From Ascaphus truei (lineage: Eukaryota > Chordata > Amphibia > Anura > Ascaphidae), in assembly GCA_036426205.1 (NCBI GenBank), contig CM071574.1, positions 10,740,020-10,804,019 on the forward strand: a DNA stretch of 64,000 bases, in the 5' to 3' direction. Made by a program: the position numbers and the translations under genes. The stretch's first letter is position 1. Each line of letters opens with the position of its first letter. Below are positions 33,344-44,540 of this stretch, in pieces. The notes beneath the pieces were generated by a model, which saw only the letters and a program-made list of their open reading frames with translations, did no database searches and had not been told where the DNA came from.

Positions 33344-34278
33344 GCTACTGTATGCAGCTGAGAGTCCCGGCTTTTGTTAAAATAAATACAAATTATTTTA
33401 GGTAGCATAATTCATATAGACTATTATCTTTATTAATGTATAGCACAAAGTTCAAATGCAAAGTGATATCATCTCTAAAGTGGAAAGGAGATATGCTTCT
33501 GTACATTTTGTCACAGTGAGCAGTGTAGACAAAATTTAGAGTGGTAGAAAATGATAATTGTGGCCCATAAGAACATTAACAGAGTGAAACTGTCTCATGG
33601 CACACACACTCTCATTAGAAGAGAATGTTTTAGGCATACTGTAAATATGTTTCATTATCAACAATGCAATAGATTGAACATTGTCAAGTTATAAATACAT
33701 TATTGCTACAGAATATTCAGAGTTGTTATAAACCATGATTCACCTACTGTAGCACAAAATATATTATGTGCTGTAAAGCTTTTTCAGAGCTCGTCTATTC
33801 CTCTCCAACACTTTTTTTTACTGAAATGTGGGAGTCACGTTTACATGTAATATGAACATTAAAGTTAAACTAGGATTGTATGCCTTCACTTTCAGAGTAA
33901 TGTCTTGAAGTATACAGGTACATATTAAGTTTCTGAAACGTGCACCTTAACTCTAATTCAATGATTTCTTTTTCTTCTATATCAAACATAAGAAACTTCT
34001 TAATTAGAGCCTTCAAAATATGCATGCACAAAATCAAAGGCATGAATATCCATCAATGTTGCATGAACTTTCTTAGCATGGTTAGCTATATTCAGGATGC
34101 GGATATGGTTATTAGTATTATTTAAAACTAATTTTTAAATGATGCATGTATATAGTGCTATCAGCTTTTTTTTTATCACAAAGGGCTAATATTTTAATGA
34201 AGTTCAATGTCATTAATATTTTTCTTCATATGTTTAATCTATGATTGAAGATTTAGATGTAACTGAAGTCTGTTTATA
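33344..34278. other. Unassigned AT-rich stretch
   Basis: No recognised repeat or gene. Confidence 0.5.
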
Positions 34279-34345
34279 TATATAGATATATAGATATATA
34301 TATATATATATAGATATATATATATATATATATAAATATTATATT
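34279..34345. repeat. (TA)n / (TAGA)n microsatellite
   Basis: Alternating TA interrupted by tagata words. Confidence 0.9.
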
Positions 34346-34499
34346 ATATATAATATTGATTAACTATATAATATATAGTCACTAGTACACGTTGAATAAA
34401 CAGAACCAATGTTGCAGCCGGGCACTCCAAATGTAAGCATCAGCATGTAGGTGCATGAACCCATATATAAATGGATAAAAAATATGATACCGTTTGCAC

Positions 34500-34626
34500 A
34501 ATATTACGAGACAGCACTCAAGTTGTAAATACCATTGGTATATTGTGCCTTGTTTTGCCTTATAAAACAATCCTTTATACCTTTACAACTAGAGTGCTGT
34601 TTCATGATCTCATGCAAATGGTAGCG

Positions 34627-34628
<2 letters not shown>
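34500..34628. repeat. Short inverted repeat
   Basis: gagacagcactcaagttgta pairs with tacaactagagtgctgtttc; the loop contains ataccattggtatattg. It directly precedes a (TA)n array and the PLE remnant, and may be a small foldback. Confidence 0.5.

Positions 34629-34672
<44 letters not shown>
34629..34672. repeat. (TA)n microsatellite
   Basis: Uninterrupted alternating TA over about 44 bp. Confidence 0.95.
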
Positions 34673-34675
<3 letters not shown>

Positions 34676-34859
34676 GTAGAAATATTGGATGCGCAAAAAT
34701 TCAATTAACTATGTGTTATGGATAAGGAATCGTAATACAGTATGCTGCCAAAATGTTATGGTTTATCACAAAACCTCAAATACTATTAGTATATGAACAT
34801 CAGGCGCAACATAGGATTTATATTTCTAATAGTAGTCTCCGAAGAAATGGAATTGATAT

Positions 34860-35705
34860 ATTGTATTAAAGAACAACCATTGTGGAGGAACCTGATGTCG
34901 ATTCTGGAAATAATTATTTTTTTCATTATTAGTCATTGTCTCACAGAGACAGTAACTAAATGCATCAAATTTATTCTGACCCATAACTACTTGACATTTG
35001 GAAATGACACATACCACCAGACAACCGGGACCACTATGGGCACTCGGATGGCGCCACAGTATGCGCAAATCTGAAAAGGGATTTTCTTTCCACCTGTCAC
35101 TTGAAACCCCTTACATACCTTCGGTACATCAATGACATCCTCCTGATTTTAACCTCTGGTGAACAGGACTTCATACAGTTGCATGAGAACTTCAATATGT
35201 TCCACCCGACCATCAACCTCAAACTCACCTATTCCCGGGACGAAGTAAATTTCCTAGACACCACCATTACTATAAAGAACAACCAACTACAGACCTCTGT
35301 ATACCGCAAATCTACCGACAGAGCAAGCTATTTGAGGAACAACAGCTTCCACCCCACACACACTAAGCATCTAGAGTCAAGCCATACGATACAACCGGAT
35401 ATGCTCTGACACAGCAGACCAGTGGATTACTGCCTTGAGATTGGATTTCATAAACCGTGGATACAACTAACGAATTGTAGATCAGCAAATCCACAAAGCG
35501 ACCAGTATACCACGAAGTGATGTCATTGAATACAGAAAGAAAGAGAGAAGCGACAGGGTACCTTTGGTGGTAACATATAACCCCACCTAGAAGCCCTATG
35601 CAAGATTGCCAGGGAACTACAACCCATTCTCCAGCAAGATACAAGTCTGCAACAGGTCTTCCTTGATCACCCTTATTATCATACAGACAACCTCATAATC
35701 TCAAG
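34860..35705 (+). pseudogene. PLE reverse-transcriptase remnant
   Basis: GNDTYHQTTGTTMGTRMAPQ at about 34999-35068 matches the Y-x-Q-x-x-G-x-x-M-G-x-x-x-A-P block of PLE reverse transcriptases. It is followed, after a stop, by LRYINDILLIL at about 35116-35148, the catalytic segment. The family has RY(I/V)DD; here the first aspartate is asparagine (Y-I-N-D), so the polymerase site is lost. Then come FHPTINLKLTYSRDEVNFLD and VYRKSTDRASYL with NSFHPTHTKHL, typical of the PLE thumb. The frame is disrupted between 35410 and 35740. Function was target-primed reverse transcription in living relatives; this copy is dead. Confidence 0.85.
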
Positions 35706-35746
35706 GAAATGATGGTGAGGAATAAAGTATTCAACAATACAACTGA

Positions 35747-36175
35747 ATGCAGACAAGACCATGCCAGGGTGCAAGATGCAAAACCTGTGCAATGCTCCAC
35801 ACAGCGGGCACAATACAAACATCACACAGGAATCTGGATTACAAAATCAAAGGAAGGTTCACCTGTTCCTCCAGCAGTGTTGTGTACCTTATCATGTGCA
35901 TGAAATGCCCAGGGGGCTGCTACTACATAGGTGAGATGGGGCAGGGGCTAAACAAGAAAATGAATCTGCATCGCCACAGCCTCACACGAGGTACAAGAGA
36001 CAGTCCTGTCGGCGAACATTTCTCTGACTCTGGCAATAAGATGAAGGATCTGAAGGTTGCCATACACAAAGGAAAGCTTAGAACACCGATAGGAAAATGG
36101 TTTGCATAAATACAAATTTATAAAACTGTTTCTGACACTCACTGGTGGACTTAACCGAGACCGCAGCTTCATGAG
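35747..36175 (+). pseudogene. PLE GIY-YIG endonuclease remnant
   Basis: CxxARCKTC-type cysteines (about 35765-35790) precede FTCSSSSVVYLIMCMKCPGG and CYYIGEMGQGLNKKMNLH. The two half motifs VYLI and YYIG correspond to GIY and YIG, and the Cys-rich linker with LIxCxxC is typical of PLEs. Downstream are RHSLTRGTRDSPVGEHFSD and, in another frame, residues resembling the post-domain tail. The arginine expected after YIG is not clearly present (LNKKM in place of LRxRM). It acts in target nicking in intact elements. Confidence 0.8.
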
Positions 36176-36626
36176 TCAATACACAAGAGAACTCTCTTCC
36201 CATGAGGGCTAAAGCCTATGTCTATACTGTAAATACTGCGCAATATGAATGCACACATAGCTGTCTCTTACACATACAAATGTATAATGTAATTCTATCC
36301 CTATACACCAATAGGGACTACATAGTATCCACACACATTAATAGCAATGCAACACCTTCTTACATTTCAACACCTACTTACACCCTTGGTATACACTCCC
36401 CCTCCACACACATCTTTTGTAAAGCACTGTGGGCACTTTATAACTTCATATTTACACACCTACATACACACACACACTCACATCACAAACATTTAGGGAC
36501 CATTTCATACCTAAAGTCATAAATCACATACTGCACAGGGCGGAGGGATAGGCTTCACCACAGATAACATTTCAGGCTGCCCTGTTTGAAAGTAAAAAAT
36601 GTTCTTGCTTTATCCATTATAACATC

Positions 36627-36664
36627 GCCCGAAGAAGAGTTCAGTGTATCCCGAAAGCTCGCAC
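36627..36664 (+). ncRNA. Decayed hammerhead-like core at PLE 3' end
   Basis: CCGAAGA, AGAGTTCAGTGTATCCC, GAAAGCTC, GC. The core box has one change (U to C), and stem II is weak. Stem III is the palindrome AGCU, and GC before the box pairs with GC after the expected cleavage site. The position, at the end of a PLE, is where hammerheads are reported in this class. Confidence 0.4.
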
Positions 36665-36685
36665 AAATTAAAGCATTTTGTTAGC

Positions 36686-37170
36686 CAAAGAACGGTAAAT
36701 ATATATACACACACATACATTATATCCTTGATGAAAAGTTAATCTACAAAACTTACTGTACATTACAATTTTCTTTATTTTCTTTAAATTTCCATAATTT
36801 TTATGCCCAAGTAAATGTAAAATTAATGGGGTCCTCTGTGGCACCATCAGTCGCCACTTTATTTGTTAGTTATGTAGAAACATTACACATCTACAGATGC
36901 AGCGGCCATTATTCGAACATTTCATGGAGCCATTTTCGTGTGCTCTGCTGTATTCCATGTGGCATTCATGCCGCCAATAACACCAAGCACACTTGTGTTA
37001 ACCGCGGTTGATTTGTTTGAATTTCATGGATTCTGATTTCTTTGGCTGCAATTCTTAGCGTATCCGTGGCAGAAATTAATGAATTGTAATGTGTACAGCT
37101 ACTGTGTCAATTTGCAGGTGTTTAAAAACTAGAACACTAAAATACCATTTTCTGCACTCGACAAAAACAC
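36686..37170. other. Unassigned stretch
   Basis: Contains a blocky segment (gcggccattattcgaacatt, catgccgccaataacacca) that may be the edge of the family A copy that follows. Confidence 0.35.
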
Positions 37171-37552
37171 GCGTCTTCGGTTGGAAGAAATCACGTGCTT
37201 TTTTTTGGTAGTTAGATTTTGTCTGATGGTGTTTACTTTGAGCTTTCATTTATTTATTAATGGTTTTGTTTTGGTGTTTTAATTGTTAATTGTGGTATTT
37301 ATTTTGGATTGGATTAATTGATTGGTGGTAATTTAGTTCTGTTTACTTCTTTATTTGTTATTAGATTCTCATTGTTTTGATTGCATTGGATCTTGTTTGT
37401 GATTGTTTTTTTAGGTTTGACATTGACTGGCATAGTGTTAAATGATGCCCATATTATATGGGCATGATGTGCCCACTATGCCATTCAATTGTTTTATTGG
37501 CATTTGTTATCTATTTAATTGGCTATGTGCTGTGTTTTATTTTGCTACACTG

Positions 37553-37943
37553 GCGACACACTTTATTCGAGCTCGGCTAGTCCCACGAATTCGGGTATAC
37601 CCGGGTGTATTGAGGTTTGTGACTGTTTTCTGCCCGAGTGCATTGAGTTATTTTCCAGGCAGGGATTGAAGCATTTTATTCCCGCTGGCTGCAATACTGC
37701 ACAGTATATATATATATACTGCATTACAATTCATGAATTTATGCCATCTGGTAGACACGCGAAGCATTGCAGCCTAATAAATCCTAATCATTATCATTTA
37801 ACAGATCAGCCGCCCATCAGCCAGGCATAAACCCAGGCTGGGAAGGCAAATGCAACGGGGCTTGTCAGAGGTGAGGAGCGGCGCATTCCAGGTATCTGCC
37901 AGGTACATACTGGGTATTTGCTCGAATAAAGTGTGTCGCAGCA
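37553..37943. mobile_element. 390-bp TIR element inserted in family A
   Basis: Inverted termini: GCGACACACTTTATTCGAGC on the left (37553-37572) and GCTCGAATAAAGTGTGTCGC on the right. A 22-bp word, tatgtgctgtgttttatttt, stands on both sides and again further right, so either the target was a short tandem repeat or a duplication was made. Central (TA)n. The right part contains caggtacatactgggtattt. Superfamily not decided; CACTG-like outer bases hint at an EnSpm-type element, weakly. Confidence 0.65.
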
Positions 37944-38270
37944 GTATGTGCTGTGTTTTATTTTGCTATGTGCTGTGTTTTATTTAGCTATGTGTTGTTT
38001 TTGATTTGGGCCTGTTTTTTTATTCCTTCCCAATTCTTGCTAAAGTGGTAAATCATGCCCATATTATATGAGCATGATGTACCCACTGTACCAATGAACT
38101 GGTGAAGGTTGGGGGTAGTTGCCTGGGGAGGGTGGTTAGGTCTCCTTGGTGGGTAGTGGCAGAGGGTGGGTTAACCCCTTAATTACTATTGCGATAACCA
38201 ACCGCTAAGGTGATAAAGGGATTAGAGGACATTAGATTGTTTTTTTTTATGTACTGTATTGTTTGTTGCA

Positions 38271-38345
38271 ATGGAGGACATGTATGGTGATGAGGATGAG
38301 GACGGGCTTCATCATGGCAGCCTGGCAGGGTTGAGTGCAAGATTT
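38271..38345 (+). pseudogene. Short acidic reading frame shared by family A copies
   Basis: MEDMYGDEDEDGLHHGSLAG begins at 38271. The 50.7-kb copy (minus) has MEGMDLEYGDEDAVHDGR at the same module position. Both keep the start codon, the YGDED core and the H-x-G end. A GT word follows in each (ggcagggttgagt here, ggcaggggtaagt there), like a 5' splice site. This may be a first coding exon of the autonomous parent; the gene is not recognised. Confidence 0.35.
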
Positions 38346-38973
38346 ATTTACTTTATTTATGCTGCTTATTGTTGTCTTTTAAATGGCCAAATGCACTATT
38401 ATCCATATGTGATTAATAGTAATTTTGGCCATTATTGTACTGTATATGCTAGGGGGGCGGGGGAGAGGGAGGGGAGTATATTTATTTTAAAGTATTATTT
38501 ATTTATTTGGGGACACATATTTGCGGACTCCCGCGGGGATCCCCCGAGGGACCGGTCTCCCGCGGGGATCACTGAGGGCCCACGGACTCCCATGGGGATC
38601 ACCTGAGGACACTCGCCGGCCTATTGTATCAATGGTGTGCTGACAAAAAGGAAAACAATGATTTTCGGAGTGTCTCCAGCTCTTTTGTGCCATCCTTTAG
38701 CTGGTGCAAAAATCTGGCGTGCTTTTAAAGGACGATTGACTTATCAGTGCTTAGTGAAGCCCGCTGACTGGCAAAAAACGACGCATTTGGCCTTTTTTTT
38801 GCCTGATCGGAAATATTTGTTTTCCATGTCTGAAACAAATGCCTTTTAAGGGCAATAAAGCACTATTATCACTGCTTAGTGAATCGCACACCAGGCAGTA
38901 TCGGTTTTAAAAGCAATTTATCGATCTTAAAAGCAGTTATCACTACTTACTGCATAGTCCCCTAAGTGTGCAA

Positions 38974-39350
38974 ACAGTGACTTTATTATGCTTGCTGTTT
39001 ATATGACTTGTAATTGTTTAGTTCATGTATATTAATTTAATTGATACTTAGCCATATAAGTACTACACCTGTTAGAACCTTGTGCGTATGTCCTAATGAT
39101 GGCATCTGTACAAGGCAAAACTGTGACTTTTGATAGGAATAATACAGATTTGTAGTCCTCTATGGTCATGGAAATAGAAAATATATTTTGGAGCATTGGG
39201 CAGGTTTCCATCCTCAATGATTAGAAGGTACTGTACATTTATCACCTAACTTTTTCATACCATTTTATTCAACCAGTTCACAAATCATTCACTGTCCTAA
39301 GCAAAGCAAAATAATGTACAGTAGGTCAAAAATATTTTGATACATTAATA
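38974..39350. other. Unassigned stretch
   Basis: No recognised feature. Confidence 0.45.
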
Positions 39351-39418
39351 AAGGAGTTATTCATCAAACTGTGTAAGTGCCGATCAGAGCACTCTGGCAG
39401 TTTGATGAATAAACTCCT
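39351..39418. mobile_element. Miniature hairpin MITE 1
   Basis: aaggagttattcatcaaact pairs with cagtttgatgaataaactcc; 68 bp in total with a 26-nt loop. No clear target duplication. Confidence 0.65.
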
Positions 39419-39520
39419 AAAGGGCTAATTCAATAAAGACTGAGGCAGCCGTTGAAAATCACTTTTGCCATCTCATGGGAGTTTTTGGCCACTTCCGTCT
39501 TTACTGAATTAGCGCTTTAG
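39419..39520. mobile_element. Miniature hairpin MITE 2, abutting the first
   Basis: aaagggctaattcaataaag pairs with gtctttactgaattagcgct and ttag. It begins at the base after MITE 1. The termini resemble those of MITE 1 and of 52346-52463 (attcarta words), suggesting one superfamily. Confidence 0.65.
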
Positions 39521-39970
39521 AGTAATATGATACATTGATTCTTAAATCCAACTACGGGATCTTTTCATGGAATCCATAAAACCATTAGCACATTGTTTAA
39601 TGCCATTAACAATGAGAAGATGATTTGGCATTGTGGTGAACAAACATAAGGGGATACAGTATGTGTAAAAGAAATGGCGCCGTTTGGTCCAAACGCAAAG
39701 CAAATGTTTTAATCTGCCTCATTTTGCATGCAGCAACATATGTATGATTATTTCAAATCTTGCTTTCTATATTTGGAGCAGATCAATTAGTAGCAGAAGC
39801 TAACAGCCACTAAGCCAGGCATATGTATTTGATGCAGAGAAAACAGGAAAACTGCACAAGTTATATTCACAACTATTGATACATCTCATTATAATTCTGC
39901 ATTGACAGCACTAACTTCTACTATAACCCTTTCTCAAATGAATTATATGCCTTTGCTTATGAGTTAAACA
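39521..39970. other. Unassigned AT-rich stretch
   Basis: No recognised feature. Confidence 0.45.
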
Positions 39971-39977
39971 AATGTGT

Positions 39978-40295
39978 TAGGCTGGGGCCATAGAGGGGGT
40001 AGCAGGGCTGAGGCGCGCTGCCGCTGTGGCTCGTCTGCTGAAATCTGCGCAATTTCATGCCCATGCAGGCGAGCCAGCGGGCGCGATCGGGAGGCGGGGG
40101 GAGACTGAGGGAGGCGGGGCAGTGACGTCGCTGGACAAATCGCCCGCGACGCACCGACGTCAACATCACGACGCCGACGTCACGGTGCCGTGATGTTGAC
40201 GCTGCTTCGAGCTGATTGGATGTTTTCAGCCGACAGCGCTCTGAAAAACAGTTTGGCTGTCGGCTGAATAATGCCCTTTCCCTATTCAATGGGGC
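39978..40295. repeat. GC-rich palindromic segment, possible DNA-transposon remnant
   Basis: The segment starts aggctggggccatagagggg and is much richer in G+C and CpG than its surroundings. It contains inverted repeats: gtcaacatcacg / cgtgatgttgac (40160-40202) and cagccgacagcgctc / ggctgtcggctg (40228-40267). It could be a GC-rich MITE; a CpG-island promoter is less likely as no gene follows. Confidence 0.45.
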
Positions 40296-40399
40296 TGGGG
40301 TGACTCAGCAGAAGTTAAGCCCTTCTGCCTGGAGACAGTGTGTCAAAGGTTGATCTATTGCTGGAGTGGCTCCCAGTGACAGGAACAGCAGGGAGCATG

Positions 40400-40580
40400 G
40401 TTGGGTCACAAGCAGAGGTTGGAGGCAGGCGGCAGGTAGTGTGGTTGGGGTCCCAAGCAGAGGCAGGTGGCAGGCGGCAGATAGCATTGTCAGGGTCACA
40501 AGCAGAGGTCAGAGGCAGGCAGCAGATAATGTGGTCAGGATCACAAGCAGAGGTCGGCAACGAGGAGACAGGAACAGGAC
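40400..40580. repeat. 45-bp minisatellite, four units
   Basis: The word aagcagagg recurs at 40410, 40455, 40500 and 40545, exactly 45 bp apart, each followed by an aggcagg(c/t)ggcag block. A minisatellite of 44-45 bp with the same ggcaggtggcaggca words occurs at 63296-63430. Confidence 0.85.
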
Positions 40581-40699
40581 AACAGCCATAGCAGCAGCAA
40601 ACACAGGAACCTAGCAGGAGCTGGAGGAACTAGTATAAATAGAGACTAAGGTATAGGAAGGGGAGGTTTATAAAGGCAGGCTGAGTGATAGAACACAGG

Positions 40700-41500
40700 T
40701 GCAGAGGAGTCAGGTTTCAGAGTCTGGAATGTTCTGTTAGAGAGCTAGCAAGAGCAGCAGCAGTCCCGGTGAATGTGCATGGGTACTGCAGGGTGGAACA
40801 TCAGGAAAACCTGACACAGTGACATCATTATACGCTATAAATAGAAGGGAGGAGCTTTTGTAAAGCAGATCCCAGGAGGAGTTGAGGAGGAGGGATCTCA
40901 CTGTGAATAGTTATGTAAGCCCTTATGTATAGGATTGGTTCAGCACATCCACTTTATTGTTTTGAGTTAGGGAAAGTACCTTGTTTATATAGCGTCCCAC
41001 CAAGATGGTCTTGCATCACTCCCAAGATATACAGAGAGACAGACTATGCCCAGAGGGAGATCCCCAAGCAACTTCCCCTAGACATAGTTGGATTAGCACC
41101 ACTGGAGGGTCCAATGCTGGCTCTCACCCAGAAGGCCACGTGGTGGCAGGCCATCTTGAAATGAAGAGGTTGATCACAGAGGGAGTAGCACCAGGCCCAT
41201 CAGGGCCCCGTGGATATGGAGCGCTACAAGCACTGCAGAAAAAAAGGGAGTCTACATGTAACATGATAATTATACAGCCTCAGCAACTTCCTAGCGGGCA
41301 GAGAGGTGGGCAGCTAGGGAAGCCATATAAACAGCATAGGCCAAGGACACTCGTGTGGATATACAGGATGCAATAAGTATACTAAATGGGAGACTGTGTA
41401 TAAAAGACAGTAAAGCTGCTGTATGAATTAATAGAGTTCCTGGCGCCCATCATTGCTTACCAACACCCAGCCTTCACCCAGAACAAGGTAATTCATCCTG
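40700..41500 (+). mobile_element. Possible LTR-like segment
   Basis: Contains a TATA box (gctataaatagaagg near 40838), a second tataaaag near 41400, a run of G-rich sequence and tggcgcccatcattgc at about 41440, which resembles the first bases of a lysine-tRNA primer-binding site. No terminal TG...CA boundary pair, gag or pol is visible, so this is tentative. Confidence 0.25.
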
Positions 41501-42120
41501 AGTAGCCCTAACACCGACACTGATGCAAACTCCCTAAGAGCAGGGCAGGATGGGTCACAAGAAGATGACAACTTGAAAAAAAAAAAAAGATAAGCTAACA
41601 ATCTTCATTCAAACTGAATGAACCTGTGTGGAAACTTTTCAATAGACTTAAATACTTGAAGACTTCGTATAACTACAGCATAATGAACAAAAGAAACCCA
41701 GAAACAACAGTATTTATCATGAAGTGAGAGTTCAGTGAAACTCATGTAGAATACTTTCTGACTACTATGGATTGCCATATGAAATGTGAATTTATCTGTT
41801 CCCTATTTCTAATTGCGATTATGACATTTACTTTTGCTATAAAGTTTCTAAGTGTGATTATGACATTTACATATGTTATAAAATGAGTAACACCATGGAA
41901 TGCACTTGTAGCTGAAGGGGAATACAAATATAATATACAATTACAGGAGAACAAATAAAAGATGTAACAAACTCTTCTTTTGCTAATATAACACATAGAT
42001 ATACCGCAATGCAGTTACATTCTGTAACACACACACTGTAGGCTGTACTGCAGCATTGTATTTCTGATTAACTTTCATCCTTTACTTTACTTTGACTATC
42101 ACATTCCTCCTCAGCACATT
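41501..42120. other. Unassigned AT-rich stretch
   Basis: The word 'gcgattatgacatttacttt' is partly repeated at 41815-41875. No gene recognised. Confidence 0.45.
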
Positions 42121-42124
42121 ATGG

Positions 42125-42225
42125 CACGTGATTAACCCTTTTGCAGCCCCAAGATGTAGTAAATATGTCATGGGGTCTGGCCCTCCAGGGGCCCCATTAC
42201 ATCATGGCTACATCATGCCGCAAAG
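42125..42225. repeat. Hairpin-forming block
   Basis: aagatgtagtaaatatgtca / tacatcatggctacatcatg and ggggtctggccc / ccaggggcccc form nested inverted repeats. This may be a small MITE; the ends are not defined. Confidence 0.4.
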
Positions 42226-42900
42226 TACTTTTTGTTTCAGCTTAGTTGGACGCGATCTGATGTGAAATGGTACAGGGGTCTCCTCCTCTTCCGTTTCCAG
42301 GTTAAGTGCTGCTGTGGTCAGATGACACCTTTGAAAAAACAGCCCTTAATTGGGAGCACAGTAAATGTTACTTGTATGTCTCATGCACCAATATTAACAC
42401 AGTTTAAGGATTTGTTTCTCTCAGTGCTGAATTCCGGTTCATCGGCACAAGAAAGTAGTTTGAAATTCCGCAAAATAAGAAAAGGAGAAAAATCCTGTCT
42501 AAAAAAAAAATATTTGGGGTTTAAATATTCGTCAATGAAGTGCTGCTTCTTGTATACACAGTTACTGGAGAGTACCAAAGTGAATAATAGTACCAAAGTA
42601 GATTAATATAATATACAATATTGCAAATTTCATGCAAATGGTAGAAATATATGTCTATGGAACTGGAAATCCCCAATCTCAATCTATGCCCTAGGTTGCC
42701 ATCTGAAATGCAGGGTCTTCAGGGCGGCAGACAGGGGGGTAGGACAGCTGGTAATGTTGTTTTGGGCCTGGTGGGTTTAGGTGTCTGGCACACTGTCAGC
42801 ATATCATTTATCTGCACGAAGCACACAGAGGGACATAATAGTGGGATATAAGATAAATACGTAAGGCGAGAACAGAGAAAATAATTATATGAAGAATGTT
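42226..42900. other. Unassigned stretch
   Basis: No recognised family; a frame from 42232 to 42606 has no known motif. Confidence 0.4.
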
Positions 42901-42902
42901 AG

Positions 42903-43270
42903 AAGAGAAAGACATGTTCAGGTAGGAGAGAGCGAGAGACATGCTGGGGGGACAGAGGAGAGAGATAGACATGCTGGGGAGAGGAGAGAGAGGGGCATGC
43001 TGCTGGGAGAGGAGAGAGAGGCTGTGGGGAGAGACGAGAGACAGATTGTGGAGGAGAGGACATACCAGTATGCGGGGATAGAGGAGAGAGAAATACATGT
43101 TGGGGGAAGAGGAGAGAGAAAGACATGCTGGGGGAAGAGGAGAGAGAAAGACATGCTGGGGGAAGAGGAGAGAGAAAGACATGCTGGGGGGGGAAAGAAA
43201 AACATGAAGATGAAAGAGAATTACATGAAGGGGGAAATAAGAGAGAATCAATGGGGGGTGGGGGAGATAA
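42903..43270. repeat. Purine-rich minisatellite, about 28-bp unit
   Basis: Four nearly identical units (gaggagagagaaagacatgc, then tgggggaa) lie at about 43090-43195, with diverged units on both sides. One strand is almost all purine; the frames on either strand are by-products. Confidence 0.9.
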
Positions 43271-43324
43271 GAGAGACATTGCTGGATTAAAATAAAAAAG
43301 AGGGGAAAGAAATTGAGAAACACA

Positions 43325-43500
43325 TTATTTATTTATTTATAAAATGTTTCACCAGGAAGTAATACATTGAGAGTTACCTATCGGTTTCAAGTATGTTCTG
43401 GGCATAGAGTTATGATGGCAAATAATACATGGTTACAAATACATAGTTACATAAGTGAACAGGGTATATATTTTATACAAGATATAAATACTAAAACATT
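43325..43500 (-). repeat. Family B tail, reverse orientation
   Basis: attatttatttatttataaa, atgtttcaccaggaagtaat, acattgagagttacctatcg and caagtatgttctgggcatag are the reverse complement of the tail at 10420-10490. Confidence 0.75.
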
Positions 43501-44540
43501 CATGTAAAATCACGACACAAAGAAAAATCTATCAATTTAACTTTAAGATATTGATGGATGTTCACATACAACCGAATGCAAATTCCATTATATTATTATG
43601 CCGTATATGAAACGTTTACAATATGTAAAAGCGCTGCAGCATAATACAGGTACCAGTAGTATATTTTATTTACAAACAATAGCAAACATTACAGGACAAC
43701 TGCTTTATTATTATTTATTTTTTTAACTCAGTTTTTATTAAAAAAAATTGGGAGAGAGATAAATGGAGAAAATAAAAGATGGGGAGGGAAGGGTACAAAA
43801 AATAAAGACGGGGAGCAAAGAACACATCCAGTTAGAATTTTACCTAGCAAATCATCGTATAACATTCATACACACAGTCAGTATATATAGCAGTTTTTAC
43901 AACAAAATTATGTGGGTATTAATATTTGGTTGACCAGCACCCAAAATCCATGGCAACCACACCTTCTGGAAATCTGCACATGTATCGTTGTTAAGACTAA
44001 CCAATTAAGACTAACTGCTTTTTTTAACCTGTGAATAAAATGTTAATGAACAAAAATATAATCCTTATTATTGACCTGGTTCAAAATACCTTTAATAATG
44101 CCATTGCAAACTAAATCCTTTATTTAGGATAAATAAATTGCATACTGTGTGAGGAGATATCTGACAGCTTGTTGGGTAGACTCAATTACGTGATGTAGGC
44201 CTGGCTTAGAGGTTTCATGGAAATCATAGCTTTGCTCCAATTATACTTGGAATGGGAGATCTATACAGAGTTCTAATGATATCTTTAATTATTCCATCAT
44301 TGCTGCTATGTTTCTCTGGTGACTGATTGTCCTTTTGAGGTCTTACAAAAAGAAAAATCTTCTACATCATACATCTGAAATAGAACATGAGCAATAATGA
44401 GGGTACAGTAGGTTTTAATGGGTGTCTGGCTTAACAGAGTGCAGTACATACAGTGTATCCATTGATTAATACAGCTCATACTCGACTTTTTATACAGTAC
44501 AGTTTCTTTCTTTCTCCTTTTCTTCATAAAATATTTTTAT
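43501..44540. other. Unassigned AT-rich stretch
   Basis: No gene or repeat recognised. Confidence 0.45.

Larger units (their letters stand above)
34860..36685 (+). mobile_element. Penelope-like retroelement (PLE), 5'-truncated and decayed
   Basis: The plus strand has, in order, reverse-transcriptase motifs, a thumb-like segment, a Cys-rich linker, a GIY-YIG endonuclease domain and a 3' end. That 3' end has a hammerhead-like core followed by ttgttagcc, the same type of end found in several foldbacks here. RT followed by GIY-YIG is diagnostic for Penelope-like elements. The N-terminal part of the ORF is absent and the frame is broken many times. The region 36180-36600 between the ORF and the 3' end is non-coding and CA/AT-rich. 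Confidence 0.85.
37180..38973 (+). mobile_element. Family A repeat, copy 2
   Basis: Order of modules: T-rich tract with taattgattggtg words; aaatgatgcccatattatat hairpin-like block (repeated near 38050); gttaaccccttaattactat hairpin (38170-38220); an ATG-led acidic reading frame (38271); minisatellite (38521-38620); ccatcctttagctggtgcaa; gtgataa-type blocks; and the terminus actgcatagtcccct. The 49.9-51.5 kb copy has the same modules in the reverse order on the other strand. A separate element is inserted at 37553-37943. Confidence 0.6.

Noticed and set aside
42808..43323. A 171-residue minus frame with hydrophobic start and Ser-Pro-Leu repeats, and a 133-residue plus frame rich in Arg and Glu
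   Set aside because: Both are translations of the purine-rich minisatellite at 42903-43270 and its flanks.
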